From Sarcomyxa edulis (lineage: Eukaryota > Basidiomycota > Agaricomycetes > Agaricales > Mycenaceae): a stretch of DNA of 64,000 bases. The position numbers were made by a program, and so were the translations under genes. Positions 43,901 through 54,689 of the stretch are shown piece after piece (within the stretch, counting starts at the first letter, position 1; every line of letters starts with the position of its first letter). The DNA is taken from assembly GCA_009761415.1 (NCBI GenBank), contig QUOL01000028.1, positions 62,001-126,000 of the forward strand. Direction: 5' to 3'. The notes beneath the pieces are model-generated. The model made no database searches. It saw only the letters and a list, made by a program, of their open reading frames with translations, and had not been told where the DNA came from.

Positions 43901-44854
43901 ATCTTTTTCGAACACGTCCTTGAAGTCGTAAAAGTGCTCGGGGAGGCCGTCCAGTGTACTCTTGGCGCTTACCTTGGCATGAGCCTCGGCAAGGCGTTGA
44001 GATACAGTGGTGGTGGCTTGAACAAAGTCGGCCTCCGGTGCAAGGGACGTGACAAATACACGATCTCCATCCTCAAGAGAGTCTGAAGGATCATGATCGT
44101 CGTCGGGTCCCTGGTCTCCAAACTCATCTTCGCTTTCATCGTCTACATCGTCATCATCATCAACCTCCTCTACCGTAGGCTTGGGAAAGGGGCCAGTCCG
44201 TGCTTCAGCCGCTCGTCGTACCTCTGCCTTGAGAGCGGCACGCTCTTGTTTGACAGAAGTTCGACAGGTGGAACAGCGAGCTGGGCAACGTGACATAAGG
44301 ACTTCCCCGGTCTCCCAGTTAACTTCGGGGTTGTGCTCCCGAAGCCAACCGTGCCCTAGAATCATCTTCTGCGTACCAAGTCGAGTGACAGCAAGCTGAA
44401 TCCTCTCCGAGTGATCGCGATATCTGAGAACAGTATCAACAATCTCGGAGATTGATCCGGCTTCGTTGGGGGTGCCATCGACATTGAAAACTGGAATGGG
44501 GCGCAGAAGCTTTCGGGTAGGGATGTTGTTGGTAGTGACGAACTCTTGGTCTGCATATCCCATACTGGTTGCTCCACTGTCGACTAGGGCTTCAACGCCG
44601 ACAATGGTTGCGTTCAACGTCGACTCGAGCTCTACCTTGAGACAGAGGGATCGGGAGGACGGAACGGCAGCAATGAGACGTCGCGGTAAACGACGCTCCC
44701 AGCGGGGTAGCCGAAGGGGAGGAGAAGGAGGAGGGGATTGCACGGCTGCAATTACTTCAACAGGGTCATCGATAGGGGGAGAAATGTTATTGGGTTCTTC
44801 TATTGACAAACAAGCAAAGTAACTGTTACCGGGTCGCGAGGGCGTGCGGTTCAC
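40943..44854 (-). CDS. Gypsy D pol polyprotein (about 1,303 codons)
   Basis: Uninterrupted. Order: aspartic protease ([18 protein letters not shown], about residue 85), reverse transcriptase ([20 protein letters not shown]; active site YLDDILIFT at about 490), RNase H ([35 protein letters not shown]), and integrase HHCC ([19 protein letters not shown] ... [13 protein letters not shown], about 870-920). The DDE residues are in [21 protein letters not shown] and [14 protein letters not shown]-type stretch ([20 protein letters not shown]) and a C-terminal chromodomain ([19 protein letters not shown], about 1250) follow. The frame overlaps the gag stop by 4 nt in the -1 frame and begins with GTG rather than ATG, so pol is probably made by -1 frameshifting. 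Catalytic residues are all present. Confidence 0.93.
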   Translation of the reverse strand: MNRTPSRPGNSYFACLSIEEPNNISPPIDDPVEVIAAVQSPPPSPPLRLPRWERRLPRRLIAAVPSSRSLCLKVELESTLNATIVGVEALVDSGATSMGYADQEFVTTNNIPTRKLLRPIPVFNVDGTPNEAGSISEIVDTVLRYRDHSERIQLAVTRLGTQKMILGHGWLREHNPEVNWETGEVLMSRCPARCSTCRTSVKQERAALKAEVRRAAEARTGPFPKPTVEEVDDDDDVDDESEDEFGDQGPDDDHDPSDSLEDGDRVFVTSLAPEADFVQATTTVSQRLAEAHAKVSAKSTLDGLPEHFYDFKDVFEKDSFDVLPDRKLWDHAIELVPEAETSRCKVYPMSPVEQKALDEFITENLASGRIRPSKSPMASPVFFVKKKDGSLRLVQDYRVLNSFTVKNRYPLPLINDLINRLKGAKYFTKLDVCWGFNNVRIREGDEWKAAFRTNRGLFEPLVMFFGLTNSPATFQTMMNDIFQDLILEGVVCVYLDDILIFTKTLEEHRRVTRLVLERLREHKLYLRADKCEFEKLEIEYLGVIISKNTVKMDPVKVAGVAEWPTPSNKKEVSSFLGFTNFYRRFIRNFSKHARPLFDLTQLSRKFSWSESEQQAFDLIKAMITSSPVLIMPDDSKPYRVEADASDRATGGVLEQVSDEDGKWHPVAFYSKSLSSVERNYEIHDKELLAIVRVLEEWRHFLEGGLFPVEVWTDHKNLQYFRSAQKLNRRQARWSQFLARFDYTLHHKPGKTMGKPDALSRRSDHGDGSGDNDNMVLLKPETFVIAALSGLTVDGEESQILKDIRFAMRNDSDSLEETVARAVKELRKSGQRSLRTAEWNEQQGLLYFRSRLYVPPSHDLRRRIVEQHHDSRVGGHPGRFKTLELVSRNYWWPQMSRYIGQYTRHCDTCLRTKTRHRPPTGELIPTDTPTNRWEKISVDFIVELPEAHGFDAVMVVVDRLSKRAHFTATHTTLDASGSARLFLREVWKHHGLPRDVISDRGPQFVADFTRQLYQLLGIKISTSTAYHPQSDGQTERVNQELEGYLRNFINERQDDWDELLPMGEFTYNNHIHSSTQETPFMLDTGRHPRMGFEPHQPPSALESVNAFKERMKIGLDEAKAAIEKAKDEYARYYNRRRTPAPTFQKGDRVWLDSSDIKTTRPSKKLDHKWWGPYTVEKAVGPGAYRLKLPHSMRRLHPVFPVVKLELAQPDPITSCIPPPPPAPVVVDDHEEEEVEEIVNSRIWRRKLQYKVRWKGYGPEDDTWEPVDHLTHAPTAIAEFHLRHPGAPRAIAFASFDGLGFRRRE

Positions 44855-46079
44855 TCGCGACGTCCCGGAAAATCCTCTTCTTCTTCTTCCTTCGCCAATG
44901 CACCAAGATCAAGACGGGCATGGTAATCTGCGACAACCTCCTCAATATCTTCTTCCGACAGGACCGCCCGGATGTCACGAGCGTTAGGGCAATTTCGAGA
45001 GAAATGCCCCATCTTACCGCATCGGAAACATACGACAGTAGATCCAGGACGAGTATTGGCGCGGCGAGCGGCATCGATATCCATCGGATCACCCGGTGGA
45101 AGCGATGCCTCTGCGACAGGAGGGATTGGGGCAGGAGGGCGTGGATGGACAGGAGCTCCATGAAGGAGACCTGGACGAGCGGCGGCTGTCCTGGGGGCGG
45201 CTCGAGAGAAGGGAGCAGAGCGTCGGAAGGAGTCGGAGGTCTCAACTTCAGCCATGTTCGTCTCAAGAGTCCTGGCTCTCTTGATCCATTCATTGAGGTC
45301 AGACGAGCTAGGTCGGTGGACGTCTTCACCAATCAGACGAGAGAGGGAGGCCTTGAGGCCGCGACGGAAGCGTAGGACCACAGTTTCCTGCGATCCGGTG
45401 CCATCCATCAAGCCGGCAATGGTGGCAAGGTCAAGGAACTCGTCGGTGTAATCGTCGACAGAGCGGGACCGCTGATAGTAGTCCGTACCTTCTAACCTGA
45501 GGAGAGCCTTTCCCTTCTCATCCTCTTCGCAAAACCTCTCGACAAACATCTGCTCGAAGGCTTGCCAAGAGGGGAAACGGGGAGTGTGGTGGAGGGACTC
45601 GTAACGGAGGACTTCCTGAACGAAGGTAGCAGCGCGTCCGGACTGGAAGAAGGCTAAGGTCCACCTTATCCTAGCATCCTCGGACGCAAAGGAGACGGTA
45701 GAGGCGTAAAGGACGGCGCTTGCGAGGAAGGCACGACCACTCTTCCTGCTACCGTCATAGACAGCAGGGAGGGGGACTCGAGCATGGGGAAGAGAAGGGG
45801 GAGCAGCAGGAGGGGGGAGAGGGATAGGAATTGGAGCTGGGGGAGGGGGGGAGGAGCAGTATTCTGCGTACCGCTCTGCAACTGCAACAACTTCAACATT
45901 GCGTCCAATTTCTTTTCTAGGTCATCTAGCTTGACCTCTCTGCCCATATCGCGATGATGGAGGTCTTCCAGCTTCTCCTGGATGGAGCTGAGGGTGAGAT
46001 CAGTGTCCATTGATAAGGAGATGTCAGGGAGATCGGATCTGATAAGGGGCAGGGGTGAGGAGGTGGCTGCAGGAAGCAC
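44851..46079 (-). CDS. Gypsy D gag, one apparent homopolymer frameshift
   Basis: N-terminal part from ATG 46079 (a later ATG at 46008 reads [20 protein letters not shown]) contains a coiled coil ([20 protein letters not shown]). The frame must shift at a C/G run near 45840-45855. The other frame then gives the capsid-like core ([53 protein letters not shown]) and a CCHC knuckle ([14 protein letters not shown], about 45030-44990), ending DFPGRRE at 44851. The indel is in a homopolymer, so a sequencing or assembly slip is possible. Confidence 0.8.
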
Positions 46080-46187
46080 AGAGGGGGATGAAGGAGGAGA
46101 GGGCGAGCTTGTAGCGTCGCTGTCTGGGGCTCCAAATCGACCTATGGTGCTAGACAGACCGGTCCTTGTTGGGAGATCCTATTCTGC

Positions 46188-46527
46188 TGTAAGGGCAACC
46201 TCAAGAAGGCAGCAATCTGCACAACAACAGAGGGGAATCCAAAGATATATAGATCAGATAAGGTAGATACAACAGAGAAGTAGATGTACTGCATACCTGC
46301 ACAACAACAGAGGGGAATCCAAAGAGAATAGGATAAGGAAACCCTTGCTGCTGGCAGGCTTGACCGCTTTGCTGGCGCGTGACGCGTGACGTCACGTCAC
46401 GCGAAAAGCGCGAGATAGAATGAAGGGGAAAAGGGAAGATAGGTACAGGTAAGTAAGAAGGGAAGGAACGGAACGGAAAGGGAAGGAAAGGTATAGTAGA
46501 TTGTCCGTTAAGGGGAGTCCCCTTACA
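46188..46527 (-). repeat. 5' LTR of gypsy D
   Basis: Identical by eye to 40557-40896. The gag leader follows on its minus-strand downstream side. The long frame that seems to run from gypsy C into this LTR (46201-47874) is an artefact of the junction. Confidence 0.93.
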
Positions 46528-46532
46528 ATAGT

Positions 46533-49500
46533 TGATTTTTGATTTACTCCCAACGCATCCCAGTAGTAGCGTGATCTGTTCGTCCAGCGTAATCTTCTTC
46601 GCTTTAGATATCATGGCGAACTCGGGAGTGATCGAGTCTGTCGTGCTTCCCGAATCAAACAGTGTATATGCTTTGACCCCGTTAATCATGATTTCAGCAG
46701 CTAACGTTGCCTGAGATTTGGGAGTCCTATTGGGCTGGTCGCCACCTGTCTTCTTGCGTTGTACTGTCGCCGAGAATAATACATGAGAGGAACGATTTTG
46801 CACGTCTCCGGCATTATCTTCACCTTCAGTGTGTGTCGGAATTAATGTCTGGGGGTTCCATCGTTCCTCAATAGGGAAATAATTGACCTGATATACTGCT
46901 GTCCTCAGGTTCTCAGTCCAAGGAACAGTAAATCCCGGGTTAGTTATTATCTCTCGAAGTCGATCATGCCCTCGGACAGGTGCTACCGTCTGTCCTGTTT
47001 GCAACGCATTTAGTCTGGCTTCGTAAGCGATCTGCATCAGTCTATCATGCTGACTGGTGGATCGCGTTGCCAGAGTATGGCCACTAGGTATCGGGCGTAC
47101 CCGTATATAGTGGTTCCCTTTGTGGTCCGTCCGATTCTCAAAGATCTCCATTCGTTCCATCGAATAGACAACGGTGGATGAGAGCGAGCAGATGTCATAT
47201 TCCTGTGGTTTGGGAGTTACAGCTTCTTCGCTGATTATCTCGTTGCTAATCAGATTGTCGATGTTATCAGTGGGTGATTCCCCATATGGGGCATGGCCGT
47301 GTTCGTCGCTGTGTTCCGAGCCACTGCTGTCGATAATGATTTCAGGCAGCGTGTGGCCTGCAGAATCCTCGATCAACGCTCCAGTCAATTCCTCCATGAG
47401 TTCCGCGTCGTGAAGCTCGTCCTGAGTGGTTGTTCTTCCAATCGGGTCCAAGGTATATTGAAACATTTCGTGCATCAAATTGTTCCATACTACTGGAGCC
47501 ATCGTCTGAGCGATTCCCATCCCTTGGTATTCAGTATATGGCGGTCGAGATTGTTCCTTGCTTTCTTCATCGCTGTCTGATACATCCTGCAGAGCGGGCA
47601 TGTCGTCCGATTTGTAGTCCTCATGGGCAATGTCCTCAAGCGGAGGCAGGTGGTCATTGAAAGACCATGTGCCAGCGTCGTGAGTCATTGTATCAACACT
47701 TAGTACATTAGGCGGAGGGACGGGGTTACGCTGTCGTTCCCATTCTATTTTGCGCACCATGAAAGCGTCTTGAGATAAGCGCCGTCGACGGTCGCCCTCG
47801 GTCGTATCCACGGGATGTCCAGATTCTCCATCCGGGGTTGTCTCCTGAGTATGTTCGACCGCTACTCGTGTCACCGGCCTCGGACTACGAGATCGGTGTT
47901 CGGTCCTGTCTATCCTTGCTCATCTGCGACTGAACGCTCGCACCGAGTTGATATGTTGTGCTGCCCGAGCCAGTATTTGTTCCGTGCGCCGGTCTTCATT
48001 GTCTTCACGGAGGTGTCGATCACTTTCGTCCTCTGTGTTCTCCGACTCCGATTCGCTGGTTGATACGTTACTGTGTTGTCGTGGTCCGGTGCTACCTCTA
48101 TGAGTATAATCACGGGAACGTCGATTGGTAATGATAGATTGACGATGACCTGGTTGAGACGATATGCGGGAGCTTCCAAATCGTATGACATTGGGGTTAT
48201 ACATGCTACCAATCCTTACGGATGGCGCGTGGTCGCGTTCATCTTCAGTAGACTCGCTATCTCCCATCACATCATTGGTGTCGTACTGGGATCCATTTCA
48301 ATCGTCTTCAGGAATGTCCTCCTCGGACCGGTCTGCGTCATTGTTATAGTCGTCGGGATCCGCTATACGCTGAGCGTGTAGTCTCACCTTGGCCCGTTCT
48401 GAAAAGTTGGCGCAAGTGGGATCACTGGCTATATGACCAGTCTTTCCGCACGAGAAACAGGTGCGTTCGTCGGAACGTTGAGGGGGTCGATCTCGGTTCG
48501 AAGGTCCTTTTTCTTTGTGGCTACAATTTGCTGGCAATGTGTTTCGTGTCTCTCTAGGAGCGACCACCTTCGCTACAGTGTCTTGGTGTTTAGTTCGTAT
48601 ATGATTCCGCACCGCTTTATTTCCTTTGTCGATATTGTCCAGTCGGGTTGGTGTAACGGATTGGCCCTCCGCACGTTCAATATTACGAGTTTCTTCTAAT
48701 TGCCTGGCACTAGCCCTTAATACTTCAAGGGTGGAATATTCGGCAGATAGTGCTTGGTCCCTAACCAGCTTAGTGAATATCCACTGAGGCAATTTCTTGA
48801 GAAACTCGCATTTGAAAGTGTAAACCATGGGAGGTTCGCGCATTCTTCCAGCGTATTTCTTAAGGTTTTTGTACAGTCCTTCCACTCCATCGGTGATGGA
48901 GTAAGTGCAGGATTCGAAATCTAGCGTACATTGCTGGGCTGTATTGGCGTGTACAAATCTATTATGCATTGCGCAGACTACATCGGCAAAATCGACTATT
49001 GACGATATCCTAGCCGGACTGTCTACTTCATCGTTGAACCAATCGCGCGCGGCTCCATCCAAGTTCTGGCCCAGAAATGTGATTCTATGCTCATCGGTGT
49101 CAGGGCCGCATATATTATGCACCCTTAACCAACCTAAGTAGTTTTCTAAGAACTTGAGGAACGTGTCGTGATTATTATCTCCTCGATATATTGATGGATT
49201 AGGTATTTTGGGCTGCTTTACCCCAGCTGGTAGCGGGGCCAACAGTCTGCCTACTCTCCAACGGATTAATTCACGAAGTTTACTCTGGATTTCGTGAGTA
49301 TACGCAGCCATGGCGTCCGGTAATGCTTCTCCAAAATATGCGGATACAGATGGATTGCCTGGTAATCTAGTTTGATCGAGATAAGCCAAGCTACGATCCT
49401 CGCTGACTGGTAGTCCCGAGTATCGAGGAGTGATGCTATCTCGTTGATCTCTTGCATTGTTCCCGGATAACGTCGTACTATCCAGGGTGCGTCTGTAGTC

Positions 49501-50094
49501 AATGCTTGAGTTAATATCCGGGGGGAAACTAACTCTAGCATTTCGACCTGATGGACGACTGATGGGGCCCTGATCGATGGGAATTGTAGACTCGACTGAC
49601 TCGGACAAATCAGATTGGGCGGGTCATCCGTGAGCAAATGATTGTCGTGCCCTAGCTTGTGTGTTAAGGGCAGCACGGCCTCGTTGATCAAACTCGTCAA
49701 TGTTCTCGTCCGAGCGTTGCGAGTCGATTGCATTCTCCATTGCTCTCTGGATGTCGTCTGGTAAAGCAGCGGCCGAGTGCCTGGCGTTTACCATGCTGAC
49801 AGGTTCTGGGGCGGTGACGAAGGATGGCTGATTAGCGAGAGAGTCGATTATTTCCCTCATCTCGATTTCAGACGTCCCTGCTTCTTGTAATACCCGTATG
49901 TTGTCTTCTAGGATCCTATTGACCCGGGATCGTTTGCCAGCGATCTTGTTATGTAGTGAATTTATTCTGGACATAGTCTCGGAACAAATATCGTTCAACG
50001 CGCTATGCATAATGACGTTCTGGTTTTGGTGACCTGCGACTAGGCTAGTGGTCATAAGCAACCTCTGCCTAACGAATCCCATGCCGCCCCGCAA
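46533..50094 (-). pseudogene. Gypsy C gag and protease, one long frame with three in-frame TGA codons
   Basis: A single frame runs from ATG 50094 to the gypsy D junction at 46533. It is broken only by TGA at 49626-49624 (FAHG*PAQSD), 48300-48298 (IPEDD*NGSQY) and 47922-47920 (FSRR*ARIDR). Capsid-like region: IPNPSIYRGDNNHDTFLKFL, LDGAARDWFNDEV (about 49190-49040). Zinc knuckle: CFSCGKTGHIASDPTC (about 48465-48418), with a slightly long last spacer. Then an acidic/Arg linker, and protease at its end (AYTLFDSGSTTDSITPEFA, about 46660-46600). Frame conservation on both sides of every stop indicates recent nonsense decay rather than old erosion. Confidence 0.85.
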
Positions 50095-50162
50095 TCCGTG
50101 TAGTGCGTTGGCGATGTCAGTAGGTATGGTAGGGGACCCAAGTACGGTGTGGGGTGATCCGG

Positions 50163-50305
50163 AATCACTTCAGGCGACCCTCCCTCCCCCACCTCTTAGG
50201 TTGAATTCCGTGACAGGATATTCAACCTAAGAGGTATTTGGCGCCGCTGGGAAGTGGTCCAAGTCACCATATGCTAGGATGTCCCAAATCCCAATAGGGA
50301 CCGTC
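50163..50305 (+). repeat. 143-bp repeat, copy 1
   Basis: CACTTCAGGCGACCCTCCCT through CCAATAGGGACCGTC, identical by eye to 52290-52432. It contains a hairpin (CCTCTTAGGTTGAAT and its complement around TCCGTGACAGG) and TTTGGCGCCGCTGGGAAG, which resembles a retroelement primer-binding site (TGGCGCC). It separates the gypsy C gag start from the KDZ fragment. Confidence 0.8.
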
Positions 50306-50388
50306 CTCAGCGTGAGCTAGAGTCTTGAACCCACTACACGTACTGATCTGATTTCAAAGTCAGCTGTGCAAATATTTGTACACTAAAA

Positions 50389-51560
50389 TTAGAACTCAGT
50401 TACATCTTCTTGTGTCGTATACTTTAATATATGGGAGTGGTAAGGAGCATCGTCTACGAAATACGATAAACCAGTGTGAAGCCCTGGGTCAGCCCTATCG
50501 CTAGACCGAAGCCTGTTCTTCAGTCTGAAATTAGCATCGAGGGCATATATCACAGAGTAGAGGAAACTAATGGACGTGTCAGAGAAAATTGAAACAAAAT
50601 GGTAGGACAGACTCACGTCAATGCAGCTTCGGCATCCTTCCAGTTGGGCGGCAGGTTCCGGTTGGGATCTGGGCACGCCGGGCAGAGCAACGCAAGCTCT
50701 CCGGGTTTTGTACTGAGGACTCCATCTTCCACATTTCCTCGACCTGATCTCTTCAATAGCTTGAGATGTCTGAACATCCTGACACATCGCATGACGGACT
50801 TGTATTGCAACTAAAAACGACTGATCTTGAAAATCAGAGTAAAGAAAAGAAGAACTGTCAGACAAACTTTGGAAATATCCAGTCCCGTGTGGTCCGTCAG
50901 TCGTTCGAGCGTGTTATACCATTCGTACCCGGAAACCTTGCTCGCCAAAGTGAGCACATGAAATAGCTGGAGCAATTCAATTGAGCAGCAAGTCTGGGGG
51001 TTATGGACAGTAGCCGGAAACCAGTCATGACGTAGAAGCTGCTGTCGGTGAGAAAAGACTGTGGTGCAGTCACAGAAATCAACGGCAACGTAATGAATGC
51101 CGTTTGTATGTATAACCGTGAAATCCTGATGACCCGGCTTGGGGTTCACGCAGTACAGATTGTCGTGCCCAGGTTGTACTCGTAGTCCCATTTTGTGGAG
51201 CGTGGTTTGTTCGAAAAAGTTGTCGTTCCAGCGCTGGAGTCGAGCATGATTAGATCAAAAATGTTACATATTGAGAAAGGCACTCAACATACCTTAATTT
51301 GGTGGAAAGGCAGACACTCGTGACGGTTCAAGCAGCATTGCAGGCACTCAATGATGGAACCGAAACATTCGTCGCAGCGGAAACATGGAATGTTGGCGAT
51401 TGGATCAGGAGCAGTCAACGCAGGGCAAGAGGGACAGGTCTCATTGGTGCGAGCATCTCCACGGCCGTCGCGACGTATGTCTTCTAATAGAAACTCCTGG
51501 CGGTAATGTTAGGCGACAGTCCCCAGACTTGGTCCCAGACTCGGAAACATCACAACCCTC
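50389..51560 (-). pseudogene. 5' fragment of a second CxC2-type KDZ transposase
   Basis: Minus-strand exons parallel the intact copy. About 51490-51300: EFLLEDIRRDGRGDARTNET and the CxC2 cluster (CFRCDECFGSIIECLQCC). About 51225-50885: LGLRVQPGHDN-like start, IHTNGIHYVAVDFCDCTTVF, LERLTDHTGLDIS. About 50815-50625: MFRHLKLLKRSGRGNVEDGV and PGELALLCPACPDPNRNLPP. About 50565-50389: the first catalytic Asp in SVIYALDANFRLKNRLRS, ending SYFVDDAPYHSHILKYTTQE. It stops there, 84 bp before the 143-bp repeat. The other two catalytic residues and the C-terminal half are absent, so it cannot be active alone. Diverged from the 33-37 kb copy, so a different lineage. Confidence 0.85.
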
Positions 51561-51865
51561 TTGGTCACTCGTGTTATTACATATGATATAGTAGTTACAT
51601 CTGTTTGTACATATAAAAGATGCACGGACGGATAGTTGTAGACATCCTACAACTGCTCATCCTATAAGCCATTGAGACCTTACTCTTAATAGAGCTTGTT
51701 TCAGTTTATACTGGGTTGCTTGCTAAGGACATCAAACACCCACTCTACACTTTTTTAAACTTCAAGATATTCTATTAAAAAGATAACTTCCGCAAAAATT
51801 CGAATCGGATACTACACCAAGTAAAATTTTCGTTCAAAAAATAAGCCTACTTCAAGATGGTTCAC

Positions 51866-52332
51866 CCATACATACCGCGACAACGATGGTTGGAGGATCT
51901 AGTGATCTAACTTCATCCGCGATGGGTAAAATTGGATCAGACGGTCCAACCGATATTATCCTCAGAGTCCAAGGATCCGAAAATGGAAGCGACGGCCAAC
52001 GTAACTCCCAATCTTCCAACGAAGACGGCCGTGAAGAGATTAACCGGCTGTCTCCTCTATTCCCGCTCAATTTCGAGCTTGATGGAGTGCAGTACCATGT
52101 CGACCCCGATACTGGAGTGATATCCCGAGTACCAACCGCTCCCTCTGAAAATTTGGAACGATTCATAGACCACGACGTACCACCCCATTTATCATCTGGA
52201 ACTCGGAACGAGGGACGATTTTTCAATCGACAAAACGCTCAACGTTTCAATTTGGCCAATACGGTCCAAAACCCACGTAGCAGCAATTCCGGACACTTCA
52301 GGCGACCCTCCCTCCCCCACCTCTTAGGTTGA
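51866..52332 (+). pseudogene. Unidentified plus-strand ORF fragment
   Basis: A Ser/Asn/Arg-rich frame (51886 onward: GPTDIILRVQGSENGSDGQ, LFPLNFELDGVQYHVDPDTG, TRNEGRFFNRQNAQRFNLAN) that runs into the 143-bp repeat at 52290, where it stops. Composition resembles the N-terminus of a retroelement gag, but no motif proves it. 51600-51860 is AT-rich with nothing I can support. Confidence 0.35.
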
Positions 52333-52432
52333 ATTCCGTGACAGGATATTCAACCTAAGAGGTATTTGGCGCCGCTGGGAAGTGGTCCAAGTCACCATAT
52401 GCTAGGATGTCCCAAATCCCAATAGGGACCGT
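52290..52432 (+). repeat. 143-bp repeat, copy 2
   Basis: Same sequence and orientation as 50163-50305. Both copies are preceded by a TCCGGA-like sequence, and copy 2 is followed immediately by the GGGA/TCCC palindrome region. Confidence 0.8.
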
Positions 52433-53625
52433 CTATGGGCATGGGATGTTGGGACAATTTGCTGGTTCCAAGAGCGGTATGCATATCCCATCTACCCATG
52501 GGATGGTCCAATGCTGCTGGGCTTCCCCAGGATGTCACAGGGTGTCTGGGGGTCCTTTTCCTTTTTTCTTTTTTTTTCCTAGCATTTGCATTCAGCACTA
52601 GATATCACTGCCATGGTTTGTAGTACTTATTTCTGACTTATAAAGAGAATTTTTGAGACTGGATATGAGTCACACCTGTGTCAATTCAGATGAGGGTTAT
52701 TTTACGGTAAAATATTGTTACTATTCAGATTGAAGCTGCTAATTATTGTAGATCAGACCATTATATGACTGTTACTATCTATATCTGTTCAATCATATTG
52801 ACTTGTGCTCAGTTGTTTTGTGTTGTATTTGGAAAACAGGAACATAGTAGTAGCACTCAAGAGTGGTGCAGTACAATGCCTGTCATTGTATATGGAAGAC
52901 TGGATCTTCTGCAATGTGTACAGAGCACGTTTAACAGGAGGAGAACAGGTTGGCATTGCAAGAGGAGTGTGGACGGCCATGTTGGTGTCAAAGTCTGTGC
53001 TAGTGTCGTTATCAAAATTGAGATCCGGCTGATATTGGCTGTGGTCCCTGACCTCTGTCATGTCATCACGGATTGGAAAATGGAAAAAGTGAGCAGAAGA
53101 GGTCAAAGATTGCGTACAGATGGAGATGGGGCTGCCAAAGGTGGAAGGGCATGTGCCAAAGAGCAGGGTCTGATCTGGAGATAGTGCTGTTCAATCCAGC
53201 ATTGTTGATATTGTGGGTTGAGGTTGGTGTTAGTGTTAGCATTGACAGTGTGGCAATTGGTACGAGGGATGGGTACGGTTAGAGTGGGCGTTGGAGAGGG
53301 GCTGACGACAACAGTTGGCAAGTTTATTGGAAGGTCGGCAGGTGAGATATGGTGCTGCTCGCAAGGGTTTGGAGGTGGTGTCTATCGTTGTTGCCAAAAA
53401 CTTGTTTGATTTTGCCTGCTGACGGCTTTGTATGCCCTTATTGGGTGAAGGGGCAATGATGAAAGATTTGTCAGAGATATCTGTTGACGGCTCTGCGTGT
53501 GTTGCGTGAGGAGAGTGATGGCCTGCTCGTGGTGCTGCTAGTCTTGACTTTGGAATGACGCTCTGTTGTTAATGCATACCAAGGAAATGACTACCCCCTT
53601 TGGTCCAAGCTCTCAATGTTGCTTC
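52433..53625. other. Downstream region of gene 2 without a supportable gene
   Basis: Starts with GGGA/TCCC words (52433-52560: GGGATGTTGGGACA, TATCCCATCTACCCATGGGA), then mixed sequence. Frames such as 52765-53184 have no recognisable domain. Short G/T-rich repeats (GTTGGTGTTAGTG) occur around 53215-53300. Confidence 0.4.
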
Positions 53626-53629
53626 CTAT

Positions 53630-54010
53630 ACCTTCAATCAACATGTACATTGGTTGGGAATTCCCAGCCATCAATTGGGACGTTCCCAATAGTCAATGTG
53701 ATGTCCCAGCCAACGGTGGGATATTCCCAGTGATTGACAGTATGATCCCATCACTCGATGGGACGTCCCAACCATAGAGACGGGATCTCCCAAACATGAT
53801 TTAGAAGGTCCCAGGACATTAATGCTGATGCGGGATCTTCCCATGTCAGATGGGAAGATCCCAAATTATACCATGGATATTCCCATGGTGTAAGTGACAT
53901 TTAATCAGGCAATCGGGCAACATCCCACCAGTGCCCAATATTATTTGACGGGAAATCCCAAAGTCATATGGATGTTCCCCACACTTGATGGGAGTACCCA
54001 TCTCTTGCGT
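53630..54010. repeat. Array of GGGA-nn-TCCC palindromes, block 1
   Basis: About 18 dyads such as GGGAATTCCCA, GGGACGTTCCCA, GGGATATTCCCA, GGGACGTCCCA and GGGAAGATCCCA, at irregular 15-30-bp spacing, with unrelated spacers. Confidence 0.75.
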
Positions 54011-54223
54011 CAGTCTTGTTAAATTCTTGGATGTTCTGCGCAGTTTTAGACTTGCAGAACAAGACCAATCCCGTGAGACTGACTATGTCACACAATGACA
54101 TAGAGATAGACCTTCAGCTTTGAGAATATGATGGCTTATCTATATCATAGTCATGCATGGTCGCATCACATGGCATTCTTGAAAGGCCGATGTGACTCAT
54201 TTCAATGGCAACATCTGATCGCC

Positions 54224-54478
54224 CAGAACTGGTTGACAAGAAACGTACAAGAATCCCAGAACAAAATCGATCTCCCAGAACTGGTTGACAAGAGACGTAA
54301 ATCCCAGAACAAAATCGATCTCCCAGAACTGGTTGACAAGAAACGTACAAGAATCCCAGAACAAAATCGATCTCCCAGAACCAGAACAAAATCGATCTCC
54401 CAGAACTGGTTAACAAGAGACGTACAAGAATCCCAGAACAAAATCGATCTCCCAGAACTGGTTGACAAGAGATGTACA
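54224..54478 (+). repeat. Tandem repeat, CAGAACTGGTTGACAAGA-type units
   Basis: Four to five units of about 50-57 bp built from AATCGATCTCCCAGAACTGG, TTGACAAGA(A/G)ACGTACAA and GAATCCCAGAACAA, with one partial unit. It lies between the two GGGA/TCCC blocks. The Leu/Phe-rich minus frames here are artefacts. Confidence 0.85.
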
Positions 54479-54689
54479 TCAAAAGCAAACTCTTGTTGAA
54501 TAATTTAGAATCCGTTGACAATAGGTGTGCCTTAGACGCCTAGTCTTGTGGAATGGTCATGTATTGGTGGACAAGAGACATGTCTCAAACGCAAAGTTTC
54601 ATTATATTCCAGACGGTCATTACATAGTGTCATCTGATCACACAATGTATTTCTAACTATTCTGACAAATATATGATACCCAAATAGTT

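Larger units (their letters stand above)
40557..46527 (-). mobile_element. Gypsy D: young full-length chromodomain Ty3/gypsy retrotransposon
   Basis: 5,971 bp with 340-bp LTRs that appear identical by eye (40557-40896 and 46188-46527), starting TGTAAGGGCAACC and ending GTCCCCTTACA. It has a 5-bp duplication ATAGT (40552-40556, 46528-46532). Removing it and one ATAGT restores gypsy C protease in frame (KINY|GTKVP). It encodes gag and pol on the minus strand. A G-rich polypurine tract (GTGGGGGGTGATG, minus strand, about 40910-40897) abuts the 3' LTR. Identical LTRs imply recent insertion. Confidence 0.93.
23352..50094 (-). mobile_element. Gypsy C: old Ty3/gypsy retrotransposon split by three nested insertions
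   Basis: Four minus-strand segments make one colinear gag-pol. They are gag and protease (50094-46533), rest of protease and linker (40551-39958), RT and RNase H (38961-37356), and integrase with chromodomain (25046-23352). Joining across each insertion restores the reading order (for example SKINY|GTKVPVDIGD across gypsy D). Own sequence totals about 7.5 kb. LTRs were not identified; the 143-bp repeat at 50163-50305 lies close to the gag start. It holds six in-frame TGA stops, a 2-bp frameshift near 40480 and an RT active-site change, so it is defective. Confidence 0.8.

Noticed and set aside
46201..47874. A 557-aa frame running from gypsy C protease into gypsy D
   Set aside because: Its last part is LTR sequence; the ATAGT duplication and the restored protease across gypsy D show the true junction at 46532/40557.
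23509..50094. TGA read as an amino acid (recoding or selenocysteine) because all stops are TGA
   Set aside because: Undamaged genes in the window use TGA as a normal terminator (for example gypsy D gag, the 3913-5116 gene), and CGA to TGA decay explains the sites more simply.
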